Shown one piece after another: positions 1-9,757 of a stretch of 64,000 nucleotides of DNA. The position numbers were made by a program, and so were the translations under genes. The stretch covers positions 1 through 64,000 of the forward strand of contig JARKIF010000143.1 of the NCBI GenBank assembly GCA_029378245.1, in the 5' to 3' direction. The notes beneath the pieces are model-generated. The model did no database searches, was not told the DNA's origin, and worked only from the letters and a program-made list of their open reading frames with translations. Positions within the stretch are counted from its first letter, which is position 1. Each line of letters begins with the position of its first letter. The DNA is from Roridomyces roridus. Lineage: Eukaryota > Basidiomycota > Agaricomycetes > Agaricales > Mycenaceae.

Positions 1-45
1 CTCGAAGAATTGAAGATTGTGGTGAAGAGTTCATTGGGCCCCTAA

Positions 46-256
46 CACGGCGGATAATCGATAATCAGTTGTCACTTTTCATTTTGGTGCAACTGTCACT
101 TTTTTTTCCAGCACTTGTCATGTTGCACTCTCCTTTGTCGTTCCTTTATTCTAAAAATAGCACAAAGGATTGACAAAGGGGATGTCCCTTTTTTCGAGGC
201 TGAAAAAAGTGACAGATGCACCACAAAGAAAAAGTGACAACTCTTTATCCGCCGTG
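46..256. mobile_element. MITE-like element with long terminal inverted repeats and TAA target duplication
   Basis: A 211-bp non-coding element whose two ends are inverted copies of each other. Both ends read CACGGCGGATAA inward, then AGTTGTCACTTTT, then GGTGCA(A/T)CTGTCACTTTTTT, so the inverted repeat runs for about 65-75 nt per side with one 9-nt indel near the left end. The trinucleotide TAA directly flanks it on both sides (43-45 and 257-259), as expected of a target-site duplication. The TAA/TTA duplication and absence of coding capacity fit a PIF/Harbinger-type MITE; a Tc1/mariner-like origin (TA duplication) is the alternative. No other copy was seen in this window. Confidence 0.8.
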
Positions 257-895
257 TAAACGTCCTCGCTGCCACATCAACGGTCGTCGACTCACTTTGT
301 TTAATGGAAACGCACCGACTCCCGCTGGACTCTTTCGAGCACCAGGTCGGCAGAATCATGAATCGTATTGAATGCTGTCTATTACTTGTATGTATGGACG
401 ATGGATGTGGTGTAAATGCTATCCAGAAAACACGATGCAAAACAAAATGCGATATAACTTCATCATGGAACCCTCCTCCGTGGAAGCCCACTGGGAACGG
501 CAATCTTCGACTTGGGCATCGGCAAACGACTGCCACATCGAGCTGCCTGCCGCGCGAGGTAAGCCAGAAGCGGGTGCGGGCTGAGCCCCGTTCGGAGGAA
601 CTACGCGCAAGGGACGCTTGGGCCCGCAAGTGCAGCAACTTTCGAAGGAGGCACTGGAGCCGACACGGGGGCAGCTGCAGGAGCGACCAATACCCTCCTT
701 GGCCGGAAACACCGACCGCAGCGCCTGGTGTAGTCTAACGATCTTCTCTTTATCGTTCGAGTTTGAAGCAGGAACCCGCCAAGGTCCTGGGCCTTCCATG
801 ACGTAGCGGCCAGTCGTGGACGACGCGGTTGCCGCTGCTGAGGCGACTGCTGGGGCTGGAAGCTGCTGACGAGGCAGCGTCCGCAGCTACGGTAT

Positions 896-2200
896 TCAAA
901 CGAGTTGAAGCGGTCTTTGGAGGCAGCGACGACGTGGCGGCGTATGGACGCTGTCTTTGACAATCTTTAGAGCAGGGACGAGTGATGGAGGCTCTGGCAG
1001 AGTTGTCGGTAATGTAGGGATTAACTTTGGGCGGTGAGGTTTCGCAGGTGGTGCAACAAATACAGGACCAAAGAGAGAGCGCAGGGGGCGAGGGAGTAAG
1101 ATCTTGACACGAGGTTAAGAGAGATTAACAATAACACTGGAGATTCGAACCTCTTTCCATCGTTTCTTCTGCGGCTGGAGAGTTGAGAGCGTCCTCACAG
1201 CACTTGGATGGACTGAGGAGTCAGGTTCATGCTGCGCTTCGATGTGGCCGAGGGAGTAACAATCTTGACACGAGGGTTAAGAGAGATTAACAATAAGCAC
1301 TAAGATTCGAACCTCTTTCCACCGTTTCTTCTGCGGCTCGAGAATTGACGGGTTCCTCGCCAGCACTTGGAAGCTGTTGTTGGACTGGGAGTCAGGTCCA
1401 TTCTGCGCGTCCTCTGCGGCACGTGTTAGAAATCTCGCAACGTTCACAAGCAGCACTAACCAAGTTCCCTGCTTCTGTCCCTCTGATATCACACCCAATT
1501 CGTTCCCCATATCAAAACTCTCCTCGTCTGCCATGCCCAGGAACAAGATTTTATCGTTCAGCAGGTCAACACTGGCATCGGCAGCGTTCGTGCTGAGGTG
1601 GAATGCAAAAGAGGATTGCAGATCGGCAGAGGAATGATCCATGTCCAGAGGCGTCGGCCTGGCCGAAGGAATGGGGGCAAGGAGCGAGGTGGAAGCCTCG
1701 GACGGGGTGGGCAGTGCCATGGTGGTATCCGTTATAAGGCTTCCTGTGGGAGTGGAGAGTGGGACGGTGGCGAGAGATGAAGAGGATGATTCCGTGGAGC
1801 TCGCGGGGCAGACGACGACGGAGAATGTAGGATTCGCGTCGAGCTCGTCGGAAACCTCTGCTGCAGGTTTGGAATTGAGTTTGTACATCCTGGAACGCAT
1901 GGGTGTTCGTTCTCTGTCGTAGCTCGTATCTACCAAAGGTGTACGAGGACTGGAGGGCGAGTGTGCCCCCATGGTGTGGTTTTCGTCTGCCTCGTCCTCC
2001 CCCTCGTCCTCTTCTTCAATCTGGACCGTAGTATCTCCGACCTCGACGAGTCGTGTGGTCAGTCGAACGGGACTGGGGTATTTGAGGTAGGTCTGGGGGA
2101 GGAAGTCGTCGGGGAGCGCGTTTTCCTTGAGAGATTCCTCATTGCCACGAGAAGCAAGAGGATCAAAGAGGTGGAGGATGCTGGGTCGCGGGTGATTCAT
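896..2200 (-). CDS. Hypothetical acidic/serine-rich protein with tandemly duplicated exon
   Basis: I do not recognise this protein. The start is the ATG at 2198-2200, giving an N-terminus MNHPRPSILHLFDPLASRG; an acidic run (EEEDEGEDEADE, about residues 70-85) and a long Ser/Thr/Pro-rich middle follow. The reading frame is open down to 1277, where it would end in KKRWKEVRI plus a few residues. The sequence beyond is a second copy of the last exon and its short intron, and after that copy a further open exon (1102 to 896) reads RSLFGPVFVAPPAKPHRP and stops at 896-898. I therefore infer that the gene continues to 896. The exact splice pattern through the duplicated part is unresolved: the copies are not clearly in one frame. 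The gene is divergent from the Sld2 gene with 136 bp between the two start codons. Confidence 0.5.
1091..1410. repeat. Tandem duplication, period 160 bp, covering an exon-intron unit
   Basis: Two adjacent units begin with agggagtaa at 1091 and 1251. Each contains, in plus orientation, CTTGACACGAGG, then GTTAAGAGAGATTAACAATAA, then GATTCGAACCTCTTTCCA and a stretch ending near the CAGGT(T/C)CAT(G/T)CTGCGC segment. On the minus strand each unit holds a coding piece (PQKKRWKEVRI) followed by a 33-37 nt intron-like segment with a CTTAAC branch motif and a TCAAG acceptor. The copies differ by scattered substitutions and small indels, so the duplication is not brand new. Confidence 0.75.
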
Positions 2201-2336
2201 GGTCAAAACGAACCAAGGTGTGTTCCCGATTTGGACAAACATGATGCCGAGGCAATCACTTCGGAAGCGCCATTGTTCGGATCACATCCATCACCTGACG
2301 GTTCCCGACGCGCCCAACGCGTCTTCTCTTTCCTCC

Positions 2337-3681
2337 ATGTCCGACGACTATCTTGCACTTAGAAAAGAGATAAAGGCTTGGGAACACAATTTCAAGGCGA
2401 CCCACGGCAGGGATCCGTCCGTCAACGACATTAAGAAGGAGCCTGGCCTCGGTATGATCTCTGTTTACTTGTCCTTCCTGTGCTCACGAGCAACAGCCGA
2501 CAAGTACAAAAGGTACAAAAAGGCCCCGAAAACCGGCAGAAACAAAGCGTCCATCCACACCTCCGCGCCCCTCCACCCACCTTCTCACCAAGCCACGTCC
2601 AGCTGCGACCACCCAGCCTTTGTCGGGCTACAACCCGTTTTCGCCCCAGAAGAACAAGGGAAAGCAGAAAGAGTTGAGCCCAGAGAAACCCAAACCATTC
2701 CGTCTTCCATCTCCCAACGCACCCGATCCGTTCCTCGCAACTCCAGACGATCCCATCTCGCGCGCGCGTAAACGTCTGCGAGGAGAGCCAGTGTCGCCTT
2801 CTCCGAATAAAGAGAAGCGACGGCGGATTACCCAAGACAGCGATGACGACGGCGACGAGAATGCCGACGCGTCGTTCATGGAGGATTCCCCCGTTAAAGC
2901 ACCCACCGGCTTCAAACTGTTGTTCGACGAGGTGGCGGCGCCTCGTGCGAAACTGTTGTTCCCCCACGACCTCTAAAAGCTTGTTTCGGGCGGAAAAGAT
3001 GGATATTGATGACGATGCAAACAACCCGTTCCTTGACGCGCCTTCGGACGATGAGATGCCTGACGCACCACCACCCAAACCGAAGGAGCTCTCTCCACCC
3101 CGAGACCTCCTAGCACCCTCCCCTCCTCCAACCACGTCCACAAACGCGTTTCCGGCCGCGAAATCTCGTGGGCCCAACGGCAAAGGGAAAGGGAAAGCTA
3201 AAGCCGACAAGGCCCCGTCCGACGGCGAGGACAGCACGGGAAGCGATGATGAGATGAACGTCCGACTGTTCGATCGACACGCTTCCCGTGGACACCTAGA
3301 TGCTGAAGGTGATTTGGACGAAGAGGCATATCATCTTCGTTCCCGGCGACGAGATATAGACGCCAACCAGCCCGAAACCACTTCCGAGCCGTCAATAGCG
3401 GTAGCCGTACCCGATTCGCTGCTTAACGTCCTCTCCATCGCCCCAGCCACTCCACTGCTGTTCGAGGACGCCGAGACGAGGAGGTCGTGGGGGAACTCTT
3501 GTACGGTGAGCGGAGGGGTAACTACGATCCCTCCAAGGGAGGAGAGATTTGGGGTGTCGGAGAGTATGAAGGGCAGGAGAGGGAGCGGGACGAATTTTCG
3601 ACTCGTGCCGGTCCGTCGTATGATGACGAGGAGGAGGATTGGGAAGGCGAGGGCGTTCCCTGGGAGGTTGGCGAGCTGTAA
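2337..3681 (+). CDS. SLD2: DNA replication initiation regulator Sld2/Drc1 (RecQL4 N-terminal family)
   Basis: Sld2 is a CDK substrate that bridges Dpb11 to the replicative helicase at origin firing. The N-terminus (LRKEIKAWEHNFKATHGRDP, residues 6-25, then ADKYKRYKK) matches the family's conserved amphipathic block, and the C-terminal part contains the typical ELLYG...GNYDPSKGGEIWGVGE segment followed by an acidic tail. SP/TP motifs (FSPQK, LSPEK, PVSPSP) are candidate CDK sites. Exons are probably 2337-2451, 2497-2931, 2999-3390 and 3447-3681; the last two introns are inferred from frame changes and have weak donors (GTGGCG, GTCAAT), though the last has a good CTTAAC branch site. Between ADKYKRYKK and the following RPRKPAETKRP the frame shifts by one base at an A5 run (about 2515-2520), which I cannot explain by a normal intron. 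Confidence 0.8.
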
Positions 3682-3928
3682 ACAACGCGTTTCCACCACG
3701 TGTAATGTGCACTCGGATGTGTTTCGTGCTCTATCTTCATCTCTCAACTTCGTGCGCGCGGGCTGCAAAGCCACAGCCTATCTCACGAAATGCATTCACT
3801 TTACGCGTGTATCTGAGGCGCCTGTAGCGCGACAAGGCTACGTCTCGATCGTATCCCGCGTGTTTTGCACGCTTTGAGATGAGGTATTAGTATTATAAGA
3901 GCTGAAGGCGACGTATTCCACTCTTCAT

Positions 3929-6405
3929 ATGCCTGGTCTCTCAGACATCCTCCCCGCACTTCACCGCCGCTCCAGCGATATTCGTGAACGTCTACGCAAA
4001 ATCAGCCTAACCTCGCTTTCCTCCATGAAGCACACCCAACACCCAAAGATGCCCCCATCCCCGGCTATGGCCATCCTCGATTCGCCCGAAGTCGTCCAGA
4101 AGCTCCTTGACGCCATTCTCGAGTCTCCAAATGGCAAACGTGCCGTGTCGAGGCTCGCGCGGACCTGTCGCGCATGGAAGGAACCTGCGCTCGATGCCCT
4201 GTGGCGAGAACTCGGTGAGTCCAGTTACTTCTGTTGAATATCAGCTGAGGGCGATTCGACAGATTCCCTCGTACCCATCATCGGCCTCTTCCCATCCCAT
4301 TTGTTGAAAAAGACGAGAAGACCAGGATTGGGTTTGGTGAGTGTCAAATCCTCCGATGCCAGCAGTGACTGAGGCCGTTATCAGACGACGCCACCAGCGG
4401 AAGGTGACTGGGACGCTATTCTCAAGTACGCCAACCGCATCACCAAAATCACCTACGACGAGATTTCCAACAACGTCTCGGCCTCCATCTTCCCCGTCCT
4501 CGAGGAAAATCGGCCCCGGAAATACATCCTTCCCAACCTGCGGCATCTCGTCTGGCGCGTTACCAGCCCAGAGAACCTCGACCGCGCGTATTTGTTCCTC
4601 AATCCCGAGCTGCAGGGCCTCACAGTCCACCTCGGAATCGCCGGGATGCGGTTCCCGACTCTGCCTGCGCTGCTTGCAGACGTTGGAGGCAGGATGAAAC
4701 TCCGCTCCTTCTCCCTAACCTACTCCGTGGCCCTTCCCGAGTCCCTTCCCGCCCTCCTCAACTCCCAAGACGAGCTCGAGCGCGTCTCCATCGTCGCACC
4801 CGGCACGTTGGCCGCCTCGCTCGGAAAGTGGCTGGCCTACCTCCCGCGGCTGAAGAGTCTGCAGCTCGATCTGTCGAGTAAATCCACAGTCGCTGTAGAC
4901 GGGTTTTTCAGCCAAGTGCTCCGCTCGGGCGCCTCCACGCCCAACTCGGTCGAGTTCCACACGGATAGTGGGATTTTTTCGGGTGACGAAGCAGTGGATT
5001 TCACGGAGATTCGCAAGTCGTTGCTCAAGTTGACTGGGGACCGTGAGGGGAAGAAAGCGGGCGTATTTTCGGCTCTAACGCAGGTGCAGTTGACGGGCCA
5101 GGCGCTCAACGTCGCAGCGTTTTTGACGCAACTGCCCAACGCGCTGACCAACCTCGAGATTGTCATCGAGGACCCGCCCAATCCTGTGGACTGGCAGCAT
5201 CTGTCGCACACGATATGTGAGCGATTCGGCGGCTCGTTGTTGTCCCTTCGGATCGGCGCCACTTTGTCGTCCAAGTTTGGGGACTTGGTCCGGTCGACAT
5301 CGAGGGGAGGGACGGCGGCTCCGCCGAGTCGGTTGTCGCTCGAATATCTCTCCTTCCTCCCTGCACTGCGGACGCTCTCTATCGACCTTCCAGAGTCGAT
5401 CATATTCCTTGACGCAGACATTGCACACCTCGCAGCAAACTGCCCCAGTCTCGAAGAAGTCCGGCTGTGCCCGTTGGCTCGGTTTTCGACAGCCACGCCT
5501 CCCCAGCTGAGTTTGGAGGGTCTCGCTCCGCTGATGAGGGACTGCCCGAGACTGAACACCCTGGCGGTGGTCATTAATGCGAAAGCCGGGAGCGCAGAGC
5601 CATCCGCGTCTTCGAAGAGTTTGAATTGGTTCCACGTTGGGCACTCGTGGGTCGCGGATACGTTGCAGGTCGCCATCCTGCTGAGCCAGCTGGCCCCTCA
5701 TCTCGAGGTACGAGCATGCGTTGATTGTAAGATTGAATGCTGATGTTATTCCAGACGATCCGGTGGTTTACGGAGAGAAATCGACCCGGGTTCGTGGAAG
5801 CTAATGCCAGGTCATGGCAAAAGGTGTCGGATATTTTGCCACACATGCAGAACCTCCGTTTGACGGAGCGTCGAGCTGCTGCTGTTGTGCCGGAGAAAGA
5901 AGTGGTGATTGAATATGTCCATGTCGAGGCCCCACGGCCGACGATGTGCGACAAGGCCATTGATGCCACAGTTTGCTTGGTGGATCGCGCGGTGGAAGCG
6001 AAACCCTCGGTCACGGAACTTGCGGTGCAAGTCGTCCCTTTGACGAACGACCAATCTGTGGAGGCCCTTCCGGAAACGACTGAGCGCGAAACGCAGACGA
6101 GCCCACTTTATGTGTCTATCGCCGTCGACGCGACGCCCCCAACGGCCGAGACGGAAGTCGACGCGACACCCGTCGAAAAGATCTCCTCCTCCGTCGCGGT
6201 TCAAGCTCCAGCGGAGCATGCTATTTCACCGGCCTCGTTGTTGTCTCTGTTTGGGCTGCTATGCCGATTTTGCCTCTCTTACCCGCTCAGCCTTTCGCTG
6301 CGGCTACTGCATGCCTCTTTCGGATTTCTGCAGCGGGTGCGGACGCCAGACGTTGTACCGACTCGGGAGGACGTAGCGCTGGACACACTCAACGTCCGTC
6401 CATGA
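3929..6405 (+). CDS. F-box/LRR-like protein with C-terminal hydrophobic segment
   Basis: Four exons (3929-4214, 4263-4336, 4385-5707, 5755-6405) join cleanly into 777 codons with canonical GTGAGT/GTACGA donors. The N-terminal part (SRLARTCRAWKEPALDALWREL, residues about 72-93) is the second half of an F-box-like motif as found in the many agaricomycete F-box proteins that act as putative substrate adaptors of SCF ubiquitin ligases. The long third exon has leucine-rich, LRR-like spacing (LPRLKSLQLDL, LPALRTLSIDLPE, CPSLEEVRLCPL). The C-terminus is Thr/Val-rich and has a hydrophobic stretch (SLLSLFGLLCRFCLSYPLSL) that could be a membrane segment, which is unusual for an F-box protein. The substrate is unknown. 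Expression class and targets cannot be read from the sequence. Confidence 0.7.
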
Positions 6406-6644
6406 TTTTTGTTGATATGAGCTATGGACTTACTGTATGACTATTATATGTGCTGGCACTGTAGGACAATGAAAATGCATGCACTATGACAGAAAATGAG
6501 GTGGTGGTGGTCGTTCAAGAGAAGGCCAAAATCATTGATCGATGGATACCACGGCCTCGAATAACGCGTGACAAAGGTGACGCGTCCCAGTCGCGCACTA
6601 CTACCCACTCAGACTACATCACCCGTCTTCACCTCAGCTTGAAA

Positions 6645-8397
6645 ATGAGCGAGAAACGTCAGGAACGAGACTACACGCCCGAAACCGACGCTATTCTCCC
6701 GGAGGCAGAGGCTCTCGTCAAGGTCCCTATTCCGCCAATTCACCCCAATCCGTTTCTGACCAGTTTCCAGGCGGGCAAGTTGCAGGAGGCCCTCGACAAA
6801 CTCTTGCTTCTCGAAAAGCAGACGAGAAATGTACACCGTCTTTGCAACTGTGCGGTCTAGTGCTGAGCAGTTTCTAGGCCTCCGATCTCAAGTCAACGAC
6901 GCGACTGGCGACGGCGATCGTCCAACACTGCTACGACGCTCGGGACTATGACCTGCTGAACTCCAATCTGTCACTATTAAGCAAGAAACATGGCCAACTC
7001 AAGGCTGCCGTCCAGGCTATCGTCGAGCTTGTCATGGGCTGGCTGGAAGAGGTCAAAAAGTCGGCCGGAATCGAGAAGTGGTTAGAGCTGGTGCAGACTC
7101 TGCGTACGGTCACAGAAGGGAAGGTGCGTGCATTCACCTCGTTTCGAGTATTCTTGCTAACCTGCACAGATATTCCTCGAAACGCCCCGCGCTCGCGTCA
7201 CCCTCATGTTGGCCAAGTACCATGAAGGTCTCGCGACTGGACCGTCAAATTCTTCCACTTACAAAGAACCCATGCAAACCGCTTGCGACCTTCTCTCGGA
7301 TCTCCAAGTCGAGACATACTCGTCAATGGACCGACGAGAAAAGACCGAGTTCATCCTCGAGCAGATGAGGCTGCTCATCGTGGTTGCGCGGTTAAAGGAC
7401 GCCGAGCTGGATAAGAAGACCGGCAAGGAAGTCGTGGGCGGAGGCGAGACTGAATGGGTCAAGGTTAGGGTCGGGGGCAGGAAGATTAACGAAGAGTTCT
7501 TGAAAGAGAAGGACAACGAAGTGTGTTCATTGCTTTTTCTTGAGACGCGCAACTCATTCTTTCCAGGATCTGAAACTCAAGTACTACGACCTCATGATAC
7601 AACATGCCCTGCACGGTTCCGCCTATCTTGACGTTGCCAAATATTACTACAAGGTTTGGGAGACGCCGTCGATCAAGGAGGACACGACGGAGCAGGGCAA
7701 AGCGGTACGTGCCAAGTTATCAAATAATCGCGAGTGTAACTCACATGGAACTACAGGCCCTTGAGCACATCGTGTACTATATCGTTCTCGCTCCACACAG
7801 CAACGAACAATCAGACATGCTGCACCATCTCTTCGCGGACCCTGCACTCGCCAAGCTGGAGCTTCACTAGTGCGTATTGTATATCGTTAAGCTAAATCTC
7901 TAACGAAGATACAGCAATCTTGTTAAATGCTTCACGACGCGGGAACTGATGCGGTGGCCAGGGATTGAGACGATATACGGCGAGTTCCTGCGCAAGACCG
8001 CCGTTTTCAGCTTGGAAAAGCAATGGGAGGACCTGCACACGCGTGTTATCGAACACGTATGTGCTTTTTTACCCTTCTTTACGAAAACTAACATTACCTC
8101 CAGAACGTTCGGGTCGTGGCGCAATACTACACGCGCATTACACTGCCGCGGTTAACCTCTCTGCTCGATCTGAGTCAAAAACAGACTGAAGAGACGATTG
8201 CTCGATTGGTAGTCGCAGGGACCATCTGGGCGCGTGTCGACCGTCCAGCGGGTATCGTCAACTTCCGGAACCAGCGCACCGCGGAGGACGTCATGAACGA
8301 CTGGAGTTCTGATATGCAGAAACTGCTCGGCTTGGTGGAGAAGACTTGGATGGGTATGAATGCAGCCCAGGCTGCACAGACCAGGGCAAACGCATAA
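6645..8397 (+). CDS. RPN5: 26S proteasome regulatory subunit Rpn5 (PSMD12)
   Basis: Rpn5 is a PCI-domain scaffold subunit of the proteasome lid. Seven exons (6645-6830, 6878-7123, 7170-7520, 7567-7704, 7757-7869, 7915-8056, 8104-8397) give 489 residues, close to the family length, all with clean GT-AG introns of 44-52 nt. The N-terminal helical repeats (ALDKLLLLEKQTRN, IVQHCYDARDYDLLNSNL), the central KLKYYDLMIQHALH.G.YLDVAKYYYKVW block and the C-terminal PCI winged helix (ITLPRLTSLLDLSQKQTEETIARLVVAGTIWARVDRPAGIVNF) are all present. The start MSEKRQERDYTPETDA is the ATG at 6645; an in-frame ATG at 6486 would add 53 residues of non-conserved sequence and is less likely. Confidence 0.95.
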
Positions 8398-8469
8398 AAT
8401 GACCTTTTTGTACACTGCAATCCATTCCTTCCTCTTTGACTTTTTGGAGCAAGTTGTGAATTCTTTTTT

Positions 8470-9641
8470 CTATGATTTTTGAGTAGTGGCAGCTCCAGCA
8501 GCCTCCGTTTCGGCATCCTCGACCTCTCCAGCATCCTCGGCCGCCTCTTCATCCAGCTCAGCATCCTCTCCGGGATCCTCTTTCCCGGCTGCAACCGCTT
8601 GCAGCCGCGCCACCATTACATCCAACTGCCGCTCCAACATTGGTTCCAGTTCGCCTGGTTGTAGTTTTACCAGGAAATCGAGCTCTTCGTTCGAGAGGTA
8701 GTCGTAGCGCGTGGCACGGGAATCGAACTCTTCCTCTTCCTCTTCCTCGACGAGTTCTTCAATGTCCTCCGAAGCGGCAGCCGGCTCGTGCTCGTCGTCC
8801 TCAAAGTCCTCATCCTCGTCAAACTCGTCGTAGATATCCCTCGTCATGGCAGGTGCGTAGTTGACGCGATTCCCGCTCTGCCACATCTTGACGTATTCCA
8901 CACCCTTGGACCAGTTAGTCTCACCCTCGTGTGGCTCTGCAACCATCTTCCAACGTTTCCTCGCAATGAGGGAACCCTCGTCCATGTCAGTGAGCTTATC
9001 CCACGACACGAGCGCGCGTTTCTCTTTTTCAAACCCGTGTTCAATCTCCCCTCGCACGAATTGCGCGCCCAGCACCTCGGCCTCCATGACCGCAAACGTC
9101 GTGGAGATGTGGTGCTCGGAACGCAGAGCGCGGAATTGGGCGATGGATTTGGCATAGGCCTGCGAGAGGGGGAGTTTTTGGTGCTCGTTTAATGTTAATG
9201 TAAATTGTATCGCGCTTGATTTGCAGTCAGTGTCGTTGCCAGTATTCAGAGCATAAAAACGCACTCTTCCGGTGTGGGATTCCTTCCCCGTTGCCTTAAC
9301 CTCGTCCAACTCGAGCCATTAACCTCGTGCAATTCAATATCACCCTTCTCCACCAACGTAGTGGGCCGAAATGCCTCGAACGGGTGGTCAGAATAAAACT
9401 GCCGCCGAATGTCATCCTCCACGTAGTGGATCGGTAGCGGCCTGTTTTTCTGGCGCCGCGCGTGTGAGATTGGCTGCATTTTTTGGTCGTAGGTCGTCCG
9501 TCTGGCGGGTGCTTTCGGAGGGAGGGGAAGTGGAGGAAAGTTGAGCACCGGTTGGTACCATTTTGGCTCCTCCTTGATGAGTGGGGTGCGCATGAGTCGC
9601 GACACCTGGTGGTGCACTTGGTTCGCAATTCTGCGCCCCAT
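8470..9641 (-). CDS. RSM25: Mitochondrial small ribosomal subunit protein mS23 (Rsm25)
   Basis: A component of the mitochondrial 37S ribosomal subunit. The N-terminus MGRRIANQVHHQVSRLM with KEEPKWYQPVLNFPPLPLPP and the segment VEDDIRRQFYSDHPFEAFRP are characteristic of fungal mS23. One 50-nt intron (9215-9264, GTGCGT...TCAAG, unusual AAG acceptor) joins exon 9641-9265 to 9214-8470 and restores NPTPEDAIQFTLTLNEHQ; without it the frame ends prematurely. The predicted product is 373 residues. The C-terminal roughly 120 residues are strongly acidic (DEFDEDEDFEDDEHEP, EELVEEEEEEEF), a tail I would not expect in the compact yeast protein. The start sits 116 bp from the end of the neighbouring ligase gene, which is also on the minus strand. 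Confidence 0.88.
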
Positions 9642-9757
9642 GGCGGCGAGTGAGTGTTAGCAGACGAAAAGTTGCGGGTGATACGCGGTCACTTGGGTCG
9701 TAACATGTCCAAACATCAATCGAGTCTATTGCATATTTAACCATAAAGTACACAGAA

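Noticed and set aside
601..963. Minus-strand open frame of 120 codons
   Set aside because: Arg/Gln-rich with no family signature and no convincing start context; part of it overlaps the inferred last exon of the neighbouring gene in another frame.
1139..1165. GATTCGAACC motif resembling the reverse complement of a tRNA T-arm, present twice
   Set aside because: No pairing T-stem, no anticodon arm and no acceptor stem could be folded around either copy; both lie in the duplicated coding exon.
2337..3681. Sld2 gene as a pseudogene
   Set aside because: Conserved blocks at both ends are intact and most frame changes can be explained by introns; only one single-base problem remains.
6486..6644. 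Upstream in-frame ATG extending Rpn5 by 53 residues
   Set aside because: The extra sequence is unlike the family and the start at 6645 fits the conserved N-terminus.
9214..9309. Apparent frameshift in the mS23 gene at a T5 run
   Set aside because: A 50-nt intron (9215-9264) with GTGCGT donor and AAG acceptor removes the shift and restores the conserved NPTPEDA...FTLTLNEH segment.
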